Shown piece by piece: positions 59,168 to 64,000 of a DNA stretch of 64,000 nt (positions within the stretch are counted from its first letter, which is position 1; every line of letters begins with the position of its first letter). The stretch is from Marivita sp. GX14005. GTDB lineage: Bacteria; Pseudomonadota; Alphaproteobacteria; Rhodobacterales; Rhodobacteraceae. A program made the position numbers and the translations under genes. Location: positions 337,123-401,122 of the forward strand of contig NZ_JAMCCQ010000003.1 in the NCBI RefSeq assembly GCF_023370775.1. The letters are read 5' to 3'. The notes under the pieces were generated by a model that was not told the origin of the DNA, did no database searches, and was given only the letters and a program-made list of their open reading frames with translations.

Positions 59168-60364
59168 ATGCACTATGACATCGTGGTCTCGGGCGGCGGC
59201 ATCGCCGGGCTGGCGGCGGCGGCCGCATTCGGCAACGAGGGGGTCTCGGTCCTCTGTGTCGACCCTGCCCCGCCGATCACGGAGCGCGACGCGGAAGGCT
59301 CGGATCTGCGCAGCACGGCTTTCCTGCAACCGGCGCAGGCGTTTCTGAGCGAGATAGGGCTCTGGCCGCGTCTTGCCGCTCATGCGATGCCGCTGCAGGT
59401 CATGCGGATCGTGGATGCCGGCGGAGAGACGTGCGAGCCGCGCGTGACCAAGGCGTTCGACGCCTCTGATATCTCGGAGCAGCCATTCGGCTGGAACCTG
59501 CCGAACTGGCTGCTGCGCCGCGAATTTGCCGCGCATCTGGAGGCGCTGGACAACGTCACCTTTCGCCCCGGCACCGCAACGACATCGCTTTTCACGCGCG
59601 AAAGCGAAGCGCGCGTCGGGCTGAGCGATGGCGGCACTGTGCGCTGCAAGCTGGTTGTCGCCGCCGATGGACGCAATTCGCCAATGCGCGAGGCGGCCGG
59701 GATCAAGGTGCGCACGACACGGTTCGGGCAAAAGGCGCTGGCTTTCGCCGTCACGCATACGGTCCCGCATGAAAACGTATCGACAGAAATTCACCGCACC
59801 GGCGGGCCGTTTACGTTCGTTCCCTTGCCGGATTACGAGGGAAAGCCGTCCTCGGCGATCGTGTGGATGGAGGAAGGCCCGAAAGCGGAGGCACTTGCCG
59901 CGATGCCTAAAGGCGCTTTCGAGGCCGCGATGACCGAACGATCCTGCGGGCTGTTCGGACCGCTCAGCCTCGCCTCCCGGCGCACGATCTGGCCGATCAT
60001 CAGCCAACATGCCGAAAGGCTGAGCGGGCAGCGGCTGGCGCTGGTGGCCGAGGCGGCGCATGTCGTGCCGCCGATCGGGGCGCAGGGGCTCAACATGAGC
60101 CTGATGGATTTGCGCGTCTTGCTGGAACTGGCGCACAAGACGCCCGAGGATATCGGCTCGCGCGCGATGCTGGACGCCTATCACCGGCGGCGTATCGCGG
60201 ATGTGCGAGCGCGGGTCGCGGGCATCACCCTGCTCAACCGCACCTCGATGCTGAGTGCAAGACCGCTGCGCGATCTCAGGGCACGGGGGCTCGATGCGCT
60301 TTATACTCTGCCGCCGGTGCGTAAAACGCTGATGCAGCTCGGGCTGGGCGCGCGCGGCGCCTGA
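59168..60364 (+). CDS. UbiH/UbiF-family FAD-dependent hydroxylase
   Basis: A 398-aa flavoprotein monooxygenase of ubiquinone-type hydroxylases. The Rossmann motif DIVVSGGGIAGLAAAAAFG is at 4-22, the DG-type motif VVAADGRNSPMREAAGI near 160-176 and the second FAD motif VAEAAHVVPPIGAQGLN near 293-310. It probably hydroxylates the ring of a ubiquinone precursor. No other ubi gene is nearby. A GAGAGAG stretch precedes the ATG. It lies 23 bp downstream of the nucleotidase gene. Confidence 0.92.
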   Translation: MHYDIVVSGGGIAGLAAAAAFGNEGVSVLCVDPAPPITERDAEGSDLRSTAFLQPAQAFLSEIGLWPRLAAHAMPLQVMRIVDAGGETCEPRVTKAFDASDISEQPFGWNLPNWLLRREFAAHLEALDNVTFRPGTATTSLFTRESEARVGLSDGGTVRCKLVVAADGRNSPMREAAGIKVRTTRFGQKALAFAVTHTVPHENVSTEIHRTGGPFTFVPLPDYEGKPSSAIVWMEEGPKAEALAAMPKGAFEAAMTERSCGLFGPLSLASRRTIWPIISQHAERLSGQRLALVAEAAHVVPPIGAQGLNMSLMDLRVLLELAHKTPEDIGSRAMLDAYHRRRIADVRARVAGITLLNRTSMLSARPLRDLRARGLDALYTLPPVRKTLMQLGLGARGA

Positions 60365-60389
60365 GGCGCCGAAACGCGTATACGTGTCT

Positions 60390-60415
60390 TGCAAGGCTGT
60401 TCGAACAGCCTTGCA
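60390..60415. terminator. 26-bp perfect palindrome between convergent genes
   Basis: TGCAAGGCTGTTC and GAACAGCCTTGCA form a perfect inverted repeat between the hydroxylase (plus) and msrB (minus) genes. No long T-run follows, so it may stop transcription weakly or act as a bidirectional hairpin protecting the 3' ends. Confidence 0.7.
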
Positions 60416-60424
60416 CCTTGCGCG

Positions 60425-60907
60425 TCAGGCCGCGCGGAAGGTCAGGCTGACGCCGTTGATGCAATGGCGCTTGCCCGTCGGCTCCGGCCCGTCGTCGAAG
60501 ATGTGACCCATATGGCTACCGCAGCGGCGGCAGTGGCATTCGGTGCGGGTCATGAAGAAGGACCGATCCGGTTTCGTATCGATATTCCCTTCCTGCGCCT
60601 GCCAGAAGCTGGGCCAGCCGGTGCCGCTGTCATATTTGTGCTCGGACGAATAGAGCGGCAGATCGCACCCTTTGCAGTGGAACATGCCGGCGCGTTTTTC
60701 GTCGTTGAGCGGTGAACTGAAGGCGCGTTCCGTGCCTTCCTCCCGCATGACCTTGTATTCGAGAGGCGACAACATGTCCTTCCATTCGGCCTCGCTGCGC
60801 ATCACTTCGAACTCGCCCTCGGAAGCGCTTGCGTTCCGGCCAAGCCCGACCGTGGCCGCCGCGCCGGCGAGCATGGCTGTTCCCTGAAGAAAGCTGCGTC
60901 TCAACAT
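60425..60907 (-). CDS. msrB: Peptide-methionine (R)-S-oxide reductase, exported
   Basis: A 160-aa MsrB that reduces oxidised Met-R-sulfoxide. It has a twin-arginine-like signal (MLRRSFLQGTAMLAGAAATV), so it is probably exported. Zinc-binding Cys pairs are in CKGCDLPLY and CHCRRCGSHMGH, and the catalytic Cys in KRHCINGVSLTF. ATG 60907 is chosen because it begins the signal peptide. A function in periplasmic protein repair is inferred. Confidence 0.94.
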   Translation of the reverse strand: MLRRSFLQGTAMLAGAAATVGLGRNASASEGEFEVMRSEAEWKDMLSPLEYKVMREEGTERAFSSPLNDEKRAGMFHCKGCDLPLYSSEHKYDSGTGWPSFWQAQEGNIDTKPDRSFFMTRTECHCRRCGSHMGHIFDDGPEPTGKRHCINGVSLTFRAA

Positions 60908-61016
60908 AGAAAATCTCCTTGATCTGCCGTCAATTTGTGGCTCCGACCCTGCGTTTCGCAAGGCCGGAGCGCACACTTTTGCGCGATCCCGAAACCCCGA
61001 ATGGGGGGGTCAGGGC

Positions 61017-61586
61017 TTACTGGGCCGGCAAAAGCACGCGGTCGATGACGTGGATCACGCCGTTCGACTGTCTTACATCGGCAATGGTGACGCTTGCCGC
61101 GCGGCCGTTTTCATCGGTCAGGGTGATGGTGTCTCCCATCATCTCGGCCTTCAGAGTGCACCCGCCCACGGTGGGAACGGGATGCATCCCGCCGTCATCG
61201 GCGATCATGCCGGCAATCGCGTCCGACATCGCGTTCGCCGCGACGACATGGCAGGTCAGGATCTGTTGCAACTGCGCCTTGTTTTCCGGCTGCATCAGCG
61301 CATTAAGGGACTCGTCGGAGATCATGTCGAAGGCCGCATCGGTGGGCGCGAAGACAGTGAACGGGCCTGCGCCCGAAAGCGTGTCCACCAGATCCGCGGC
61401 CTTGACGGCAGCTACGAGCGTCGTGTGGTCTGCGGAATTGACAGCGTTTTCCACGATGGTCCTGTCGGCGAACATCGCCGCGCCGCCCACCATCGGATTT
61501 TCACTTTCGCCGTGGGAGTCGGCAAGCGCAGCTGCCGTAAACGTCGTGGCCATCGCAAAGGCGGTTGTCAGTGTCTTGAATGTCAT
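61017..61586 (-). CDS. Fasciclin (FAS1) domain secreted protein
   Basis: A 189-aa protein with a signal peptide (MTFKTLTTAFAMATTFTAAA, cleaved near ALA/DS) and one FAS1 domain: FADRTIVENAVNSADHTTLV, GPFTVFAPTDAAFD, ILTCHVVAANAM and VIHVIDRVLLPAQ at the end. FAS1 proteins act in adhesion or stress at the cell surface. The ribosome site AGGAGG precedes ATG 61586. It follows the ECF sigma and anti-sigma genes, 97 bp after the latter, and may belong to their regulon. Confidence 0.93.
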   Translation of the reverse strand: MTFKTLTTAFAMATTFTAAALADSHGESENPMVGGAAMFADRTIVENAVNSADHTTLVAAVKAADLVDTLSGAGPFTVFAPTDAAFDMISDESLNALMQPENKAQLQQILTCHVVAANAMSDAIAGMIADDGGMHPVPTVGGCTLKAEMMGDTITLTDENGRAASVTIADVRQSNGVIHVIDRVLLPAQ

Positions 61587-61683
61587 GTCGTCCTCCTGAT
61601 TTGCCCGCAACGGGTTCGATGCGGATCAGGCTTAGACACGGGAGCGCGGCGCGAGCAGTTTCAGCGCAGCGATCACATTGCGG

Positions 61684-62388
61684 TCACGACGCGGTGAGCG
61701 TCCCGGCCGCGCGCACTGAGCCCGTGGGTGCGCCGGTCGGCGATCCGCCCGGCGGCTCGTCGGAAATCGCCAGCGTCGCCCCCGCGAGGTCGGCGCGCCG
61801 GGTTTCGGGAAGATCGAGCAGCGCAGTGTCACCCTCCAGCACACCGAGCGATACCGGCGCGCTATCCCCGACGATCAGCCAAAGCTCGAACACCCTGCCT
61901 TCTGGCGGCGCGCCGTCCAGACGGACGATTTCCAATCGTCCGGTCGCACTGTCCACGGCGGCAAGGACCGACAGATTGCCGCCCTCGGGTGTCGCGGCCA
62001 GTTCAGATCGCAGATCGGGGCGCAGAGGCGTATCCGGCAGAAGAAGATCGCTTGCGACCGCGGCCCAGAGAACCAGCGCGGCGGCGACGCCGCCAGCCGC
62101 GTAGGGCCAGAGCGATTGCCACAGCGACGCACGCGGTGCCGCGAACAGCTGCGCTTCGAGCCGTTTGCGCAATTGGGGCGACGGGGCGGCCGGCGCCACC
62201 TCGCTTTCCGCAAGATCCGCCAGCGCGGTCTGCCATGCGGCCAGTTCCGCGCGCAGGTCGGCGTCCTCCACAAGGCGCGCTTCGAATTCGGCGCGTTCGT
62301 TTTCGGTCATCAGGCCGAGCGCGTATTCGGCTGCATCGGCAGACGGCGCGCCGCCCGGCGGTGGATTGGATGGAGGCTTGCGGCTCAT
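61684..62388 (-). CDS. Anti-sigma factor (RskA-like)
   Basis: A 234-aa membrane anti-sigma factor. The cytoplasmic N-terminus has the zinc-less anti-sigma fold (DAAEYALGLMTENERAEFEARL), followed by a single TM segment at about 95-115 (YAAGGVAAALVLWAAVASDL) and a periplasmic RskA domain with PEGRVFELWLIVGDSAPVSLG. It holds the ECF sigma factor inactive until a signal reaches it. The start at ATG 62388 overlaps the sigma gene by 4 bp. Confidence 0.9.
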   Translation of the reverse strand: MSRKPPSNPPPGGAPSADAAEYALGLMTENERAEFEARLVEDADLRAELAAWQTALADLAESEVAPAAPSPQLRKRLEAQLFAAPRASLWQSLWPYAAGGVAAALVLWAAVASDLLLPDTPLRPDLRSELAATPEGGNLSVLAAVDSATGRLEIVRLDGAPPEGRVFELWLIVGDSAPVSLGVLEGDTALLDLPETRRADLAGATLAISDEPPGGSPTGAPTGSVRAAGTLTAS

Positions 62389-62927
62389 CGGCTCAAACAC
62401 TCCCTGAGCGAGATCAGGCTGCGGCGCAGCCATGTGCGGACCGTATTGAGCTTCACCCCAGTCGCCTGCGCGAGATCGGCATAGCTGTCGCCATCAAGAT
62501 AAGCCCGGCGCACCAAATGCGCCCGCGCGCGCGGCAACTCTCCCAGACAGGCGAGAATGCGCGCCTGTTCCGAACGCGCCATCGCCGCCGCTTCGGGCCC
62601 GGGGCGGCGGTCCGGGACAAGATCGGCGGTCTCGATCGGCGCGGGCGGCAGTTTGCGGGCACGCCGGCGGTCCACCGCCCTGTTGCGGGTGATCGTGATC
62701 AGCCAGGTCATCGGCGACAGACCGTTCACACGGTAGCTGTCGGCCTTGTTCCATACGGTCACGAATACCTCCTGCAACACCTCTTCGGCCTCCTCGCGAT
62801 CATTCAAGACACGCAGGCAAACACCGAAGAGTTTCGCCGATGTGCGATCATAGAGCTTTCCGAACGCCCGGCGATCCGCCATTGCCACGCGTGCCAGCAG
62901 ATCCTCGATCTCCTCAAGTGGCGTCAT
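62385..62927 (-). CDS. ECF-type RNA polymerase sigma factor
   Basis: A 180-aa extracytoplasmic-function sigma factor. Region 2 spans about 15-80 ([55 protein letters not shown]) and region 4 about 125-175 ([27 protein letters not shown] as [17 protein letters not shown]). It directs polymerase to a stress regulon and is probably held by the RskA-like protein encoded downstream. Its -35/-10 target sequence is not seen. Confidence 0.93.
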   Translation of the reverse strand: MTPLEEIEDLLARVAMADRRAFGKLYDRTSAKLFGVCLRVLNDREEAEEVLQEVFVTVWNKADSYRVNGLSPMTWLITITRNRAVDRRRARKLPPAPIETADLVPDRRPGPEAAAMARSEQARILACLGELPRARAHLVRRAYLDGDSYADLAQATGVKLNTVRTWLRRSLISLRECLSR

Positions 62928-63018
62928 ATGGGCGTTCCCGCTGCCTTTCCCTTGCCCCTTCCGCCATTATGTTGCACCACACGGCACGAGACGCGCAGCA
63001 AGGAAGGATGTCCGCAAC

Positions 63019-64000
63019 ATGGCCGACGGCACGATTGACATCAACGCCAAACCGACCGAGGAAATTTCGGTGCGGGAGGTTTTCGGGATCGACACCGACA
63101 TGGTCGTGCACGGGTTTCCCGAGCGCACCGAACGGGTGCCGGATATCGACAGCACCTACAAGTTCGATCCCGACACCACGATGGCGATCCTGGCGGGTTT
63201 TCGCAACAATCGCCGGGTGATGATCCAGGGCTATCACGGCACCGGCAAATCGACCCATATCGAACAGGTGGCCAGCCGGCTCAACTGGCCCTGCGTGCGG
63301 GTCAATCTCGACAGCCATATCAGCCGGATCGACCTGATCGGCAAGGATGCGATCAAGCTGGTGGACGGCAAGCAGGTCACGCAATTCCAGGAAGGCATCC
63401 TGCCCTGGGCGCTGCGCAACCCCACCGCGATCGTGTTCGACGAATACGATGCGGGCCGCGCCGACGTGATGTTCGTGATCCAGCGGGTGCTGGAGACTGA
63501 CGGCAAGCTGACATTGCTCGATCAGAACGAGGTCATCACCCCGCACAAGTATTTCCGCATCTTCGCCACGGCCAACACCGTCGGGCTCGGCGACACGACC
63601 GGGCTTTACCACGGCACGCAGCAGATCAACCAGGGCCAGATGGACCGCTGGAGCCTCGTGGCTACGCTCAATTACCTCAGCATCGACGCCGAGACCTCCA
63701 TCGTTCTGAGCAAGGCGCCGCATTACAACACCGCCGCCGGGCGCAAGACCGTGCGCCAGATGGTCACCGTGGCCGATCTGACGCGCACGGCCTTCATGGC
63801 CGGCGATCTGTCCACGGTCATGAGCCCGCGCACGGTGATCGCCTGGGCGCAGAATGCCGAGATTTTCCGCGATGTGGGCTACGCGTTCCGCGTGTCGTTC
63901 CTCAACAAATGCGACGAGCTGGAGCGGCAGACCGTGGCCGAGTTCTACCAGCGCTGTTTCGACGAGGAACTGCCCGAAAGCGCGGCCAGCCTGAGCGTGG
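63019..64000 (+). CDS. cobS: Cobaltochelatase CobS subunit (partial, 327 codons)
   Basis: The gene starts at ATG 63019 ([18 protein letters not shown]) and runs off the right edge, so only the first 327 codons are visible of a family length near 330. It is an AAA+ ATPase of the aerobic cobalamin pathway that with CobN and CobT inserts cobalt into hydrogenobyrinic acid diamide. Walker [11 protein letters not shown] is near residue 71-80, Walker [11 protein letters not shown] near 136-145, and [17 protein letters not shown] near 175-191. The cobT gene would be expected downstream. Confidence 0.96.
   Translation, partial: MADGTIDINAKPTEEISVREVFGIDTDMVVHGFPERTERVPDIDSTYKFDPDTTMAILAGFRNNRRVMIQGYHGTGKSTHIEQVASRLNWPCVRVNLDSHISRIDLIGKDAIKLVDGKQVTQFQEGILPWALRNPTAIVFDEYDAGRADVMFVIQRVLETDGKLTLLDQNEVITPHKYFRIFATANTVGLGDTTGLYHGTQQINQGQMDRWSLVATLNYLSIDAETSIVLSKAPHYNTAAGRKTVRQMVTVADLTRTAFMAGDLSTVMSPRTVIAWAQNAEIFRDVGYAFRVSFLNKCDELERQTVAEFYQRCFDEELPESAASLSV

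Overview
The window looks like the chromosome of a high-GC alphaproteobacterium of the Rhodobacterales (Roseobacter/Rhodobacteraceae type). The evidence is the set of core genes on the right: ctaD, lipB, carA, a cobS-type cobaltochelatase gene, a TAXI-type TRAP transporter, a DUF2244 protein and a UbiH/F-type hydroxylase. An FnrL-like TTGAT-N4-GTCAA box upstream of ctaD fits the same group. No 16S or other phylogenetic marker is present, so genus and species cannot be given.

Positions 1 to about 31.5 kb form an accessory island that ends at a tRNA-Ser(TGA) gene. From left to right it holds: (i) a tightly overlapping minus-strand operon, SNF2-type helicase > DUF4391 > type III DNA methyltransferase (Mod) > AlbA_2/Schlafen-type ATPase > type III restriction subunit (Res, cut by the window edge); (ii) an unrecognised 688-aa gene and an intact IS256-family element with 28-bp inverted repeats and an 8-bp target duplication; (iii) a TAXI TRAP transporter pair, a DUF3883 nuclease-like gene and a luciferase-like monooxygenase; (iv) a SIR2-HerA pair followed by a DUF4365 nuclease-like gene; (v) an SbcD/SbcC-like (YhaO/YhaN-like) pair facing an XRE regulator and a 55-aa ORF; (vi) mobility genes: a serine recombinase, a DUF927 ATPase and an AlpA-type regulator, with a perfect 16-bp inverted repeat between the first two.

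From 31.8 to 38.3 kb is a core plus-strand cluster: SPOR lipoprotein, D-Ala-D-Ala carboxypeptidase, tmk, holB, tatD-family nuclease, MBL-fold hydrolase and an AEC transporter. Most of these genes overlap or nearly touch. From 38.3 to 49.3 kb is a complete type I-E CRISPR-Cas locus: 46 repeats and 45 spacers of constant 61-bp period, then cas2, cas1, cas6e, cas5e, cas7e, cse2, cse1 and cas3, all read on the minus strand. cas1 carries an in-frame TAG stop at codon 232 of about 310. It removes the C-terminal quarter but leaves the catalytic residues, so interference genes look intact while spacer acquisition is doubtful.

From 49.5 kb to the end is core genome: tRNA-Leu(GAG), lipB, ctaD, DUF2244, two glycosyltransferases, a YqeY-family gene, carA, a GntR regulator, an HAD nucleotidase, a UbiH-type hydroxylase, msrB, a fasciclin / anti-sigma / ECF sigma cluster and the start of cobS.

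The best candidates for something undescribed are the helicase-DUF4391-Mod-AlbA-Res operon, which is more complex than a classical two-gene type III restriction system, and the SIR2-HerA-DUF4365 cassette. SIR2-HerA itself is a known anti-phage pair; the third gene is the open question.
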